Of a DNA stretch of 64,000 nucleotides, positions 8,736 through 17,903 are shown in pieces. How positions within the stretch are numbered: the stretch's first letter is position 1; every line of letters starts with the position of its first letter. Source of the stretch: Thiolinea sp041395485 (lineage in GTDB: Bacteria > Pseudomonadota > Gammaproteobacteria > Thiotrichales > Thiotrichaceae); the NCBI GenBank assembly GCA_041395485.1, contig JAWLAK010000001.1, positions 62,001 through 126,000 of the forward strand. The letters run 5' to 3'. Made by a program: the position numbers and the translations under genes. Under the pieces are notes generated by a model, which searched no databases, was not told where the DNA came from, and was given only the letters and a program-made list of their open reading frames with translations.

Positions 8736-9266
8736 ATGAATATGGATAATCTGGCAGTCGGGAAAGATGTTCCTGAATCAGTAAATGTAATCATCGAAAT
8801 TCCGGCGCATTCTTCACCGGTAAAGTATGAAGTGGATAAAGACAGCGGCGCTCTGTTGGTTGACCGTTTTATGTCTGCGCCGATGTTTTATCCGGCTAAC
8901 TACGGCTTTGTGCCGCATACTCTGTCTGATGACGGCGATCCGGTTGACGTGCTGGTAGTGACGCCTGTGCCACTGGTACACGGCTGTGTTATTCCTGCCC
9001 GTCCGGTCGGTATTCTGAATATGTCTGATGAGGCTGGCCAGGATGCAAAAATTGTTGCGGTTCCTGCGGGTAAGTTGTCTCCTGAGTACAAAGACATTAC
9101 TTCTTACAAGCAATTACCGCCGCTGCTGATTGAGCAAATCCAGCATTTCTTTGAGCGTTATAAAGAACTGGAGCCGGGCAAATGGGTTAAAGTGGATGGC
9201 TGGGCTGATGCCGATGCGGCAAAAGAAGAAATTCTGGCCAGCATCCGTCGTTACGAAGCCGCGTAA
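8736..9266 (+). CDS. ppa: Inorganic pyrophosphatase (family I)
   Basis: A soluble Mg-dependent enzyme that hydrolyses PPi to two phosphates and pulls biosynthetic reactions forward. The 176-aa length is standard. The signature D66-G-D68-P-V-D71 and the N-terminal EIPAHSSPVKYEVDK segment are intact. It stands alone downstream of the adk/ppa divergent region, and the mrd cluster follows 119 bases later on the same strand. Confidence 0.96.
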   Translation: MNMDNLAVGKDVPESVNVIIEIPAHSSPVKYEVDKDSGALLVDRFMSAPMFYPANYGFVPHTLSDDGDPVDVLVVTPVPLVHGCVIPARPVGILNMSDEAGQDAKIVAVPAGKLSPEYKDITSYKQLPPLLIEQIQHFFERYKELEPGKWVKVDGWADADAAKEEILASIRRYEAA

Positions 9267-9385
9267 AACCGCTGTAAATGCAGCTTAAATTATTATAATT
9301 CGCTATACTGTCTTCATGTCCGCTCAGGAGTCGGGCATGAGGACATACCACAGCATTTAAATGAACCAATATAATATTTCTGACT

Positions 9386-11350
9386 ATGCCGCAGGGTGAG
9401 CGAATATCCATAAAAACCGAGCGTGATGAACTGCACTTGTTCAAGTCACGGGCAACTATTGCCGGTGTGTTGGTTTTTCTGGCGCTGGCCGGAATTCTTG
9501 GCCGCTTTTATATTCTGCAGATCAAGGGCTATGAGGAATATACCGAGCTTTCCCGGCAGAACTATCAGCGCAGTATCCCCGTACCTCCTATCCGTGGCCT
9601 GATTTATGACCGCAATGGTGTGCAGGTGGCGGACAATCATGCCCAGTATGTGCTGGAGGTGGTGCGTGACAGTGTGCCTGACCAGAATGGCGACGGAAAG
9701 AAGCGCTGGGCTGACTTACAGCTGATGCTGGAGCGGCTGGGGAAGATTGTCCCGTTGTCCGAAAAAGAAGTACGCATTTTTAATCAGCAGGTACAGCGGC
9801 GCAGCCGTTACCAGTCCACGCTGCTGAAAGAAAACATGACTGATGAGGAAGTAGCCCGCTTTGCAGTGAACAAGCTGCGCTTCCCCGGTGTGAATCTTGA
9901 GCGCCGTATGCAGCGCTATTACCCGTTAAAAACCATCGCCAGCCATGTCATCGGTTATGTGGGGCGGATTGATGAGCGTGACCTGAAGCGGGTGGATCAT
10001 AAAAATTATGCCGGGACTTCGCATATCGGAAAAATCGGTATTGAAGCTGCCCACGAAGATTTATTACACGGTACTACCGGCTACCGGATGATTGAGGTCG
10101 ATGCGCACGGTAAACATCAGGATTTGTTGTCGGAGGAGCATCCGGTCGGCGGGCAGGATTTGATCCTCGGATTGGATATTAACCTGCAGATCAAGGCCGA
10201 GACCCTGCTCAAAGGTGAACGCGGCGCAATTGTCGCCATCGATCCGCGTACCGGTGAACTGCTGGCAATGGCCAGTGTGCCGACTTTTGATCCGAATTTG
10301 TTTGTGGACGGTATTTCTCATACTAATTACAAAGAGCTGCGTGATGATCCGGATCGTCCGTTGTATAACCGTGCTTTGCAGGGTGCTTATCCGCCCGGCT
10401 CCACGGTGAAGCCGATGATTGCGCTGGCAGGTTTATACGAGAAAGCTACCTGGCCGGGCAAGCGGGTTTATGATCCCGGTTTTTTCCAGATTCCCGGCCA
10501 CAAGCACCGTTATCGTTGCTGGAAAAAGGTCGGGCATGGCTCCATGGATATGGATCACGCGATTGCCAAGTCCTGTGATACCTATTTTTATGACCTGGCC
10601 TACCGGATGGGCATAGAGAAGTTTTCCGGTTATATGAACCTGTTTGGCTTTGGTGAGCGTACCGGTATTGATCTGACCTCTGAGTCCAGTGGCCTGATGC
10701 CGACCCCGGCCTGGAAGGAGCAGCGTCACAAGCAGATCTGGTATCCGGGGGATACGGTTAATATCGGTATCGGACAGGGTTACTGGCTGGCGACACCGTT
10801 GCAGCTGGCCCATGCGACTGCCACGGTGGCGATGCGCGGTAAGCGTATCCGGCCACGGGTGTTGCGCGGGGTAAGAACGGCAAAGGATGAGCCGGAGCAT
10901 TTACTGGAGCCCGAGCTGGTGGCTAACATTCCCTCGCAAAGTTCGCGTGACTGGGAAACGGTGGTCGATTCAATGGTGCATGTCATGCATGCGTCGTATG
11001 GTACTGCGCGGCTGTCAGGAAAAGATGCTGCGTTTACCATTGCCGGAAAAACCGGAACGGCGCAGGTTTTCGGTATTGCCCAGAATGCCCGCTATGATGC
11101 TTCGCGTCTGGCCAAGCGCCTGCACGATCACTCATTATTTGTCGGCTTTGCACCGGCAGAAAACCCCAGAATTGCTGTGGCGATTGTGGTTGAAAATGGC
11201 GGCAGCGGCAGTAAAGTGGCAGCACCGACCGGGCGTCAGATTATGGATGCTTACCTGTTGAATAAATATGATGAGCCGGAAGCGGATACGGAAGAAAAAG
11301 GTGAGGATGACACCACCCTCAATATCACACAGCGCGAGGTGGACCGGTGA
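9386..11350 (+). CDS. mrdA: Penicillin-binding protein 2 (elongasome transpeptidase)
   Basis: A class B PBP that cross-links peptidoglycan during rod elongation with RodA. The 654-aa chain has a cytoplasmic N-tail, one membrane helix (about residues 24-45), a pedestal domain, and the transpeptidase domain with S339-T-V-K342, S396-C-D398 in the SxN position, and K555-T-G557. The acyl-enzyme serine is S339. Its stop overlaps the GTG of rodA by four bases, implying translational coupling. It opens the mrdA-rodA-rlpA-dacA cluster. Confidence 0.95.
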   Translation: MPQGERISIKTERDELHLFKSRATIAGVLVFLALAGILGRFYILQIKGYEEYTELSRQNYQRSIPVPPIRGLIYDRNGVQVADNHAQYVLEVVRDSVPDQNGDGKKRWADLQLMLERLGKIVPLSEKEVRIFNQQVQRRSRYQSTLLKENMTDEEVARFAVNKLRFPGVNLERRMQRYYPLKTIASHVIGYVGRIDERDLKRVDHKNYAGTSHIGKIGIEAAHEDLLHGTTGYRMIEVDAHGKHQDLLSEEHPVGGQDLILGLDINLQIKAETLLKGERGAIVAIDPRTGELLAMASVPTFDPNLFVDGISHTNYKELRDDPDRPLYNRALQGAYPPGSTVKPMIALAGLYEKATWPGKRVYDPGFFQIPGHKHRYRCWKKVGHGSMDMDHAIAKSCDTYFYDLAYRMGIEKFSGYMNLFGFGERTGIDLTSESSGLMPTPAWKEQRHKQIWYPGDTVNIGIGQGYWLATPLQLAHATATVAMRGKRIRPRVLRGVRTAKDEPEHLLEPELVANIPSQSSRDWETVVDSMVHVMHASYGTARLSGKDAAFTIAGKTGTAQVFGIAQNARYDASRLAKRLHDHSLFVGFAPAENPRIAVAIVVENGGSGSKVAAPTGRQIMDAYLLNKYDEPEADTEEKGEDDTTLNITQREVDR

Positions 11351-12459
11351 TTTCTGAGCTGTTGCCGCCTTATGTGCTGAAAGCACTGCAGCGGGTTGAT
11401 CTGGTGCTGATGGCGGCTTTGCTGCTGCTGATGTTTATGGGCATGATCACGCTGTACAGTGCCAATGACAGTTCCATGTCGCTGGTTTACCGGCAGGGCG
11501 CACATTTTTTTGCAGGATTGATACTCCTGTTATTAATGTCTCAGGTACAGAGTAAAACGCTCAAGCAGTTTGCTATCTGGGCTTATGGTGCCGGTCTTTT
11601 TCTGCTGATTCTGGTACTGGTTATCGGTGTGGAGAAAAAAGGGGCAACACGCTGGCTGTATGTGGGGATTGATTTTCAGCCATCTGAGATCATGAAGCTG
11701 GCGGTACCGATGATGCTGGCTTATTTCTTTGCGGAAAAGCCGTTGCCGCCACGTTTTATTGATGTGGTGATTGCGCTGGTGCTGATTGCAGTACCGATGA
11801 TTCTGATTCTGAAGCAGCCGGATCTGGGGACTTCGCTGCTGATAGCCCTGTCCGGTTTGTTTGTGATTTATCTGGCCGGGATGTCCTGGTGGCTGATTGG
11901 TGGTGCGATTGTCGCGGTATCGGTGGCTGCACCGCTGATGTTTTTTTATGGGATGAGGGAGTATCAGCGTCAGCGGGTAATGACTCTGTTTAATCCTGAG
12001 CAGGACTTGCAGGGCGCCGGTTACCATATTTATCAATCCAAAATTGCCATTGGTTCCGGTGGTACTTATGGCAAGGGCTGGTTGCAGGGGGATCAGTCGC
12101 GGCTGGACTTTCTGCCGGAGCGGCATACGGATTTTATTTTCGCGGTATTCGGTGAAGAGTTCGGCTTCCTGGGCAACCTGTTTTTGCTGTCCTTATATAT
12201 CTTTATTATTTGGCGTGGCCTGTGGCTGGCGACTAAGGGAGCGGATACTTTTGCCCGCCTGTTGGGTGGCAGTTTGAGCCTGACTTTTTTTCTGTATCTG
12301 GTGGTGAATACCGGTATGGTCAGCGGTATTCTGCCGGTGGTGGGTGTGCCATTACCACTGGTTAGCTACGGTGGTACTTCTATTCTGACCCTGATGACGG
12401 CTTTCGGGATGCTGATGGGGCTTAAAAGACGAAAACGGGTTTATCATGCTGAGGATTAG
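11347..12459 (+). CDS. rodA: Rod-shape peptidoglycan glycosyltransferase RodA
   Basis: A SEDS-family polymerase that makes glycan strands from lipid II in partnership with PBP2. The 370-aa protein is strongly hydrophobic with about ten membrane segments and carries the family pattern QPDLGTSLLI and the C-terminal VSYGGTSILT. It starts at GTG within the mrdA stop (4-base overlap). In many gammaproteobacteria mltB follows rodA; here rlpA follows instead after about 100 bases. Confidence 0.95.
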   Translation: MISELLPPYVLKALQRVDLVLMAALLLLMFMGMITLYSANDSSMSLVYRQGAHFFAGLILLLLMSQVQSKTLKQFAIWAYGAGLFLLILVLVIGVEKKGATRWLYVGIDFQPSEIMKLAVPMMLAYFFAEKPLPPRFIDVVIALVLIAVPMILILKQPDLGTSLLIALSGLFVIYLAGMSWWLIGGAIVAVSVAAPLMFFYGMREYQRQRVMTLFNPEQDLQGAGYHIYQSKIAIGSGGTYGKGWLQGDQSRLDFLPERHTDFIFAVFGEEFGFLGNLFLLSLYIFIIWRGLWLATKGADTFARLLGGSLSLTFFLYLVVNTGMVSGILPVVGVPLPLVSYGGTSILTLMTAFGMLMGLKRRKRVYHAED

Positions 12460-12563
12460 CGTAAGAGTATTATAAAAGTGTTCAAATTAAGCCCGAAGGG
12501 GGGCAGCATGGCTGATACTGCGCTCGGGCAGGATAAGAAACTTAATCAGAAGTGATAACAATC

Positions 12564-13439
12564 ATGAAAAAATTACAACAAACGGGCAATTTATTAAATT
12601 TATTATTAGCTTGTGGGCTGTTGGTGGTAACCGGTGGCTGCAGCATGATGAAGAAGAATGAGGAGGCGGTGGCGGTGGATACGCTTAGTACGCCGCCGTT
12701 AAAAATTAATACGGTCAGTAGCTGTGGAAATGAGCCGGTTTACACGCTGAATGGTAAAACCTATCAGGTACTGAGCTCTGCAGCAGGTTACCGGGCTGAG
12801 GGTATGGCATCATGGTATGGTGCGGAGTACCAGGGTAGCGAAACCGCCGGTTGTGAAACCTTTGACATGAACGGCTTTACTGCAGCTCACCGGACTTTAC
12901 CTTTACCCAGTGTGGTGCGGGTCAGCAATTTGCAGAATGGCAAGTCGGTTATTGTGCGGGTCAATGATCGCGGGCCGTTCGATAACGATGGCCTGATCCA
13001 GCTGTCTTTTGCGGCGGCGAATACACTGGGTATGACCGGCGGGAACCGGGTTGCTAAAGTACGGGTCGAAGCATTAGATGAAAAATCAGCCAGTGCTGCC
13101 ATGCCACCGAAAACGGCTTCCCGTCCGGCAACGATGCGGCAGATGAAGCCGCAAAGCCCTGCACAGGCAGTGGCAATCCAAAAAGCAAAGCAAAGTGGCA
13201 AGAGCTTCTTTGTGGTGGTGCAAAATTACCGGGATCAGGGTGATGCCCTGGATATGTTTGTGCGCCTGACTTCGGTTGGTCTGAACAAAACCGAGCTGGC
13301 CTCGGCGATGAGTAATGGTCAAAAGATGCATCAGGTGCGTATCGGGCCGCTTTATACACAGGATCAGATTGATAATGTGCGGGATGCGCTGGAAAGTAAC
13401 GGTCTGGCAACCTTTAAGGTTGTGGAAGTTGATCAGTAA
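12564..13439 (+). CDS. rlpA: RlpA-family septal lytic transglycosylase lipoprotein with SPOR domain
   Basis: RlpA cleaves denuded (stem-peptide-free) glycan strands. The ATG at 12564 gives a lipoprotein signal with lipobox ending at C26 (TGGC). Residues about 78-165 form the double-psi beta-barrel, with ASWYG, CETFDMNGFTAAHRTLPLPS and VRVNDRGPF; the catalytic Glu, Asp and His positions of active RlpA are filled, but the usual TA-(N/S)-G-E reads TA-G-C-E. A SPOR domain at about 212-290 should bind denuded glycan at the septum. It lies between rodA and dacA as in other gammaproteobacteria. Confidence 0.92.
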   Translation: MKKLQQTGNLLNLLLACGLLVVTGGCSMMKKNEEAVAVDTLSTPPLKINTVSSCGNEPVYTLNGKTYQVLSSAAGYRAEGMASWYGAEYQGSETAGCETFDMNGFTAAHRTLPLPSVVRVSNLQNGKSVIVRVNDRGPFDNDGLIQLSFAAANTLGMTGGNRVAKVRVEALDEKSASAAMPPKTASRPATMRQMKPQSPAQAVAIQKAKQSGKSFFVVVQNYRDQGDALDMFVRLTSVGLNKTELASAMSNGQKMHQVRIGPLYTQDQIDNVRDALESNGLATFKVVEVDQ

Positions 13440-13552
13440 ACAGTGATAGGGTGATGAAATTGTTTGCCCGGGTATTGTTACAATAGTCCGGCGTGTATCA
13501 TTCCGTGGATATTTTTACAGACAGAGTGATTGGGGATTAAGGGATTAAAAGG

Positions 13553-14710
13553 ATGTTGGCTAGAAAAGTAGTATTGTTTATATGGTTGTCACTGGCTTTG
13601 TGTGGCATCGCCTCCGCTGAGGGAGAAAGGGTGCATGCACTGGCTCCCGGTGCACCGGATGTTGATGCCAACAGCTTTCTGCTGATTGATTTTCAAAGTG
13701 GTGAGGAGCTGGTTGCCCTGAATCAGAGTATGCGGGTGGAGCCGGCCAGTATTACCAAGCTGATGACGGCTTATATCCTGTATCGTGAGTTAGCCAAGGG
13801 GCAGATCAAGCTGGATGAGGATGTACTGATTTCCCAGAAAGCCTGGGAGATGAAAGGCTCCAGAATGTTCGTGGAGGTCGGAAAAAAGGTCAAGCTGGAG
13901 AAGTTGCTGCGCGGGCTGATTATTCAGTCCGGTAACGATGCGGCGGTGGCGCTGGCTGAACATGTGGCCGGCAGTGAGGCAAATTTTGTTGAGCGTATGA
14001 ATCAGGTTGCTCAGGAGCTGGGCATGAAGGATACGAAGTATCAGAATGTAACCGGCTGGCCTGCTGATGATCACTACACGACAGCACGCGATATAGTACT
14101 GCTGACCCGGGCTTTGATTACTGAATTTCCGGAGCGTTATAAGCTCTATTCCGAAAAGGAGTTCACGTATAACAATATCAAACAGCATAACCGCAATAAG
14201 CTGCTGTGGCGTGATCCGACCGTGGATGGTGTGAAAACAGGACACACAGAGTCAGCCGGATATTGCCTGGTTTCATCAGCACTGCGTGATAATATGCGCC
14301 TGATTTCGGTGGTATTGGGGGCGGATAGCGAAAATAGCCGTGCTGAATCCAGCCAGCGTTTGCTGGAGTATGGTTTCCGGACTTTTGAAACACATAAGGT
14401 TTATGAGGGCGGGGCGGTTCTGTCAGAGGTGCGTGTCTGGCAGGGTGACAAGAAAAATGTGGCTGCCGGAGTGATTGATGATTTTTATGTCAGTACCGGC
14501 AAAGGGCGCTACGACCAGATTAAGGGCGTGGTGCAGTTTGACAAGTCGATTGATGCACCGATCCGTCGCGGTGATGTTATCGGAAAAATTGTGTTGTCTG
14601 ATGAGGATGTTATTCTGAAGGAAGCTGATCTGCTGGCGTTGGAGGACATTGCTGAAGGTGGCTTGTGGCGGCGGATGGCCGATAGTGTCATGAAAGTTTT
14701 TGCAGATTAA
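13553..14710 (+). CDS. dacA: D-alanyl-D-alanine carboxypeptidase (PBP5/6 type)
   Basis: This class C PBP trims the terminal D-Ala from pentapeptide stems. The 385-aa chain has a cleavable signal (IASA, about residue 22), S66-I-T-K69, S126-G-N128 and K228-T-G230 as the three catalytic motifs, then the beta-rich PBP5 C-terminal domain and an amphipathic end (GLWRRMADSVMKVFAD) that anchors the protein to the outer face of the inner membrane. It follows rlpA by 113 bases and precedes ybeD. Confidence 0.95.
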   Translation: MLARKVVLFIWLSLALCGIASAEGERVHALAPGAPDVDANSFLLIDFQSGEELVALNQSMRVEPASITKLMTAYILYRELAKGQIKLDEDVLISQKAWEMKGSRMFVEVGKKVKLEKLLRGLIIQSGNDAAVALAEHVAGSEANFVERMNQVAQELGMKDTKYQNVTGWPADDHYTTARDIVLLTRALITEFPERYKLYSEKEFTYNNIKQHNRNKLLWRDPTVDGVKTGHTESAGYCLVSSALRDNMRLISVVLGADSENSRAESSQRLLEYGFRTFETHKVYEGGAVLSEVRVWQGDKKNVAAGVIDDFYVSTGKGRYDQIKGVVQFDKSIDAPIRRGDVIGKIVLSDEDVILKEADLLALEDIAEGGLWRRMADSVMKVFAD

Positions 14711-14730
14711 CAGTGGTAAAGGTGACAAAT

Positions 14731-15009
14731 ATGCAGCGTTTCGGACAGGAGCAGGAATTGGAAATGGAGTTTCCCTGTGATTTTCCTATCAAGGTAGTAG
14801 GGAAAACCTGCGAGACATTTGAGGTGCAGGTCTGTGAAATTGCTGTGCGCAATGACCCTGAATTTTCCGGTGATAACCTGAAACGTAACCAGAGCCGTAC
14901 CGGCAAATACAGCAGTGTGACGCTGGCGATCCGGGCGACCAGTAAAGAGCAGATTGATGCAATTTATCGTGATCTGAAAAGCTGTGAGTCTGTTTTGTGG
15001 GCGTTGTAA
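14731..15009 (+). CDS. ybeD: DUF493 / YbeD family regulatory-fold protein
   Basis: A small protein (92 aa from ATG 14731; a GTG at 14713 would add six residues) of the UPF0250/YbeD family. The fold resembles ACT-like regulatory domains and the family sits almost always between dacA and lipB; function is unsettled. The signature FPCDFPIKVVGK near the start and the C-terminal IYRDLKSCESVLWAL are typical. Its 3' end overlaps the lipB GTG start by 13 bases. Confidence 0.9.
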   Translation: MQRFGQEQELEMEFPCDFPIKVVGKTCETFEVQVCEIAVRNDPEFSGDNLKRNQSRTGKYSSVTLAIRATSKEQIDAIYRDLKSCESVLWAL

Positions 15010-15674
15010 CCGCCCGGGCTGCTGTCAGTGCCAGTACCCAAGCGGTTATAAACGCCAGAGTTCTTGGTAAAAACTTGCCATATCCCGAAATCCTGCAGCA
15101 AATGCAGGATTTTACACGTCAGCGCGATGAAAGTACGCCGGATGAGATCTGGCTGCTGGAACACCAGCCGGTGTTCACGCTGGGCCGCAACGGCAAGATG
15201 GAGCATGTGCTCAATCCCGGCGATATTCCTGTGATTCCCATTGATCGCGGCGGTCAGGTGACTTACCACGGCCCCGGCCAGCTGGTGGCTTATTTGCTGC
15301 TGGATATTAAACGCCTGAATATCGGTGTGCGTGAGCTGGTGATGAGCATTGAGCAGTCGGTAATTGATCTGCTGGCCAATTATGGCATTACGGCGGCGGG
15401 TGACCGGGATGCGCCGGGTGTGTATGTGGCGGGCAAGAAGATTTCTGCACTGGGGCTGCGGGTCAGTCGTGGCAAGACTTACCATGGACTGAGTCTGAAT
15501 GTGGATATGGATCTGGAGCCGTTCAGCCGGATTAACCCCTGTGGCTATGAGGGGCTGGAGGTAACGTGCTGTGCTGATCTGGGCATGACGGAGTCGGTGA
15601 TGGAAGTTGCCGGAGAGCTGTGCGGGGAGCTGGCGCGGAATCTGGGCTATGAGCGGGTTTGTTGGGAGATGTGA
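14997..15674 (+). CDS. lipB: Lipoyl(octanoyl) transferase
   Basis: LipB moves octanoate from acyl carrier protein to lipoyl domains of 2-oxoacid dehydrogenases and GcvH. In the 225-aa frame the signature RGGQVTYHGPGQL lies at 84-96, the general-base lysine is K148 in GKKISALGLR, and the acyl-thioester cysteine is C182 in INPCG. The GTG at 14997 is the only usable start and overlaps ybeD by 13 bases. The usual neighbour lipA is not downstream; the lipoate synthase must be elsewhere. Confidence 0.94.
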   Translation: MGVVTARAAVSASTQAVINARVLGKNLPYPEILQQMQDFTRQRDESTPDEIWLLEHQPVFTLGRNGKMEHVLNPGDIPVIPIDRGGQVTYHGPGQLVAYLLLDIKRLNIGVRELVMSIEQSVIDLLANYGITAAGDRDAPGVYVAGKKISALGLRVSRGKTYHGLSLNVDMDLEPFSRINPCGYEGLEVTCCADLGMTESVMEVAGELCGELARNLGYERVCWEM

Positions 15675-15794
15675 GTTTTTAATTTGCTTTGTGTGAAACG
15701 ACAGTCAATAGTAAATTGCTTAGCGTTGCATTTAGGAGTGTCTTTGGGCATGAATACATACAAACTTTCTGCTCTGATTGGTGGGGGTTATTAA

Positions 15795-15824
15795 TCATGA
15801 TCAGCATCACTTTGCTGATCATGA
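15795..15824. terminator. Perfect 11-bp hairpin between convergent lipB and oxidoreductase gene
   Basis: Positions 15795-15805 pair perfectly with 15814-15824 around eight bases, in the 171-base gap between two converging genes. That position suits a bidirectional terminator, but neither strand has a run of T after the stem. Confidence 0.4.
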
Positions 15825-15845
15825 AAAAGTGGTAGGCTTACAATC

Positions 15846-16859
15846 TTAAAACCCTTCCAGCACAATTTTCCCCCACGCTTTGCCTGACTCAATCAATGCA
15901 TGCGCTTTACGCAGGTTAGCGGCATTAATCACCCCGAAATGGTGTGCCAGTGTTGTGTTTATAATACCGGCGTCGATTAGCGTGGCAGCCTCATTCAGCA
16001 GACGGTGTTGAGCGATCATGTCTGCTGTCCGGAACATGGAACGGGTAAACATGAATTCCCAGTGCAGCGACAGGCTTTTCTGTTTGAGTGCCGTGATATC
16101 CAGGCTTTGTGGATCATCGATCAGGCCAAATTTGCCCTGTGGTGCCAGAGCCGCTACCAGTTCGCTGAAATGATCCTGTGTATTGTTCAGACTGGCCACA
16201 TGAGTAACCTGCTCAAGACCTGCCTTTTGCAGTTCCCGGCTTAATGGCTGGTGATGATCAAGGATGTGATGTACCCCCAGTTTTGTCAGCCAGTCGTGGG
16301 TCTCGGGGCGGGACGCTGTACCGATTACCTTTATGCCGGTCAGGCGACGTGCCAGTTGCACCATGATTGAGCCAACCCCGCCCGCGGCACCGACAATCAT
16401 CAGGCTATCATCGGTGTTGGCCTTGCCCGGTTTTATCTGCAGGCGTTCAAACAGCATTTCCCAGGCAGTAATGACGGTCAGCGGCAAAGCAGCAGCCTGC
16501 GCAAAGTCCAGGGTGGCAGGCATGTGGCCTGCAATGCGTTCATCCACCAACTGGTATTCGGCATTGCTGCCGGAGCGGGCGATATCTCCTGCGTACCAGA
16601 CACGATCACCTGGCTGGAACAGGGTGACCTCCGGCCCGACTGCTTTGACGATACCGGCGGCATCCCAGCCCAGTATTTTCCATTCACCCGCTGCGGGAGC
16701 AGCGTTTTCCCGTACTTTGGTATCAACCGGATTAACTGAAACAGCCTTTACCTCAACCAGAATATCGCGGCCTGTTGCTAATGGTTCGGGAAGGGAAATG
16801 TCAATCAGTGCATCAGCATGCTCAATTGGCAGTGCCTGTTGGTATCCAATCGCTTTCAT
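15846..16859 (-). CDS. MDR-superfamily zinc-type alcohol dehydrogenase / quinone oxidoreductase
   Basis: A 337-aa NAD(P)H-dependent oxidoreductase of the medium-chain dehydrogenase family. The ATG at 16859 gives the usual start MKAIGYQQALPIEHADAL. The GroES-like half covers about 1-125 and the Rossmann half starts at MIVGAAGGVGSIMVQLAR. The structural-zinc four-cysteine lobe of true alcohol dehydrogenases is missing, so a quinone-reductase-like or enoyl-reductase activity is more likely than alcohol oxidation. The substrate is unknown. A LysR gene diverges from it and is its probable regulator. Confidence 0.85.
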   Translation of the reverse strand: MKAIGYQQALPIEHADALIDISLPEPLATGRDILVEVKAVSVNPVDTKVRENAAPAAGEWKILGWDAAGIVKAVGPEVTLFQPGDRVWYAGDIARSGSNAEYQLVDERIAGHMPATLDFAQAAALPLTVITAWEMLFERLQIKPGKANTDDSLMIVGAAGGVGSIMVQLARRLTGIKVIGTASRPETHDWLTKLGVHHILDHHQPLSRELQKAGLEQVTHVASLNNTQDHFSELVAALAPQGKFGLIDDPQSLDITALKQKSLSLHWEFMFTRSMFRTADMIAQHRLLNEAATLIDAGIINTTLAHHFGVINAANLRKAHALIESGKAWGKIVLEGF

Positions 16860-16898
16860 AATATTTTTCCTTTTGTTTAAGTTCAGGATTAAAAGCAT

Positions 16899-16937
16899 AG
16901 TTGACTAAAGATCTTTGAAAAACTAGAGTTGATTAAA
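16899..16937. promoter_or_regulatory. Candidate LysR operator (direct repeats)
   Basis: In the 102-base gap between the oxidoreductase and its divergent LysR gene, agttgactaaa (16899-16909) recurs as agttgattaaa (16927-16937), 28 bases apart and differing by one base. This is a plausible pair of regulator half-sites. Confidence 0.3.
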
Positions 16938-16961
16938 TTTACTTTCAAATAATTTTTTAAA

Positions 16962-17903
16962 ATGCGTTTGCTTCAGGATCTGAGAGTTTTTGTTGATACC
17001 GCACGGCTGGGCAGTCTGTCTGCTGTCGCACGTAAACTGGATAAAACGCCGGCTGCAATCAGTGCTGTTATCAAGCGCTTAGAAAATGATCTTGGCATGC
17101 CATTGTTTGTCCGCTCTACCCGCCGCTTACGTCTGACGCCTGCGGGTGAGACCCTGCTGTCAAATGCTACACAAGCGTTACAGTTGCTGGATGACAGTGT
17201 GGAAAGTGTACGTACCGGTCAGACTACCATCCGTGGTTTACTGGGCTTGTCGCTGCCTTCTGACTTTGGCCGCAATTATGTATTAGGCTGGCTGGATGAT
17301 TTTTTGGCGCTTCATCCGGGACTGGAACTGCGTATCCAGCTTTCTGACAGTATTGCGGATCTGTATAGTCAGCCGGTGGATGTGGTACTACGCTATGGCA
17401 GTCCTCCGGACTCCGGTCTGGTTGCCTTGCCTGTTGTATCTGACAACCGGCGTCTGCTCTGTGCGGCACCGGAATACATTGCCCGGTACGGGCAGCCATC
17501 ATCACCTGTTGAGCTGGCTGAGCATAATTGTCTGTGTTTTATGCTGGATGACGCTACGCATGCCCGCTGGCATTTTTTCAGGGATAACGAAGAGCAGGTG
17601 GTCAGCGTTACCGGTAACCGCAGAGCTAATGATGGTGAAGCAGTACGTCGTTGGGCACTGGCCGGACAGGGCATTGCTTACAAGTCAGCACTGGATGTGC
17701 GGGATGACCTGCAAAGTGGCAGACTGGTGCAGTTATGCCCCGGCTGGCAGGGAGAGGTCTCACCGCTGAACCTGATTTGTGCTGACCGCCGTCAATTAAA
17801 TCCGGCGATTCAGGCGTTAAGGGCGTTTTTGGTTGTGAAGTGTGGCGGGAGTTCTTCAGGTGTCTCAGAGGTTGTCACAAATCATCAACATCCGATTGGT
17901 TAA
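16962..17903 (+). CDS. LysR-family transcriptional regulator
   Basis: A 313-aa LTTR. The winged helix-turn-helix fills about residues 1-60 (LSAVARKLDKTPAAISAVIKRLE), followed by a LysR substrate-binding domain (about 88-295). It is divergent from an MDR oxidoreductase, the classical layout for a regulator and its target. The C-terminal tail runs past the usual end and overlaps the convergent lipoprotein gene by 29 bases. The inducer is unknown. Confidence 0.88.
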   Translation: MRLLQDLRVFVDTARLGSLSAVARKLDKTPAAISAVIKRLENDLGMPLFVRSTRRLRLTPAGETLLSNATQALQLLDDSVESVRTGQTTIRGLLGLSLPSDFGRNYVLGWLDDFLALHPGLELRIQLSDSIADLYSQPVDVVLRYGSPPDSGLVALPVVSDNRRLLCAAPEYIARYGQPSSPVELAEHNCLCFMLDDATHARWHFFRDNEEQVVSVTGNRRANDGEAVRRWALAGQGIAYKSALDVRDDLQSGRLVQLCPGWQGEVSPLNLICADRRQLNPAIQALRAFLVVKCGGSSSGVSEVVTNHQHPIG

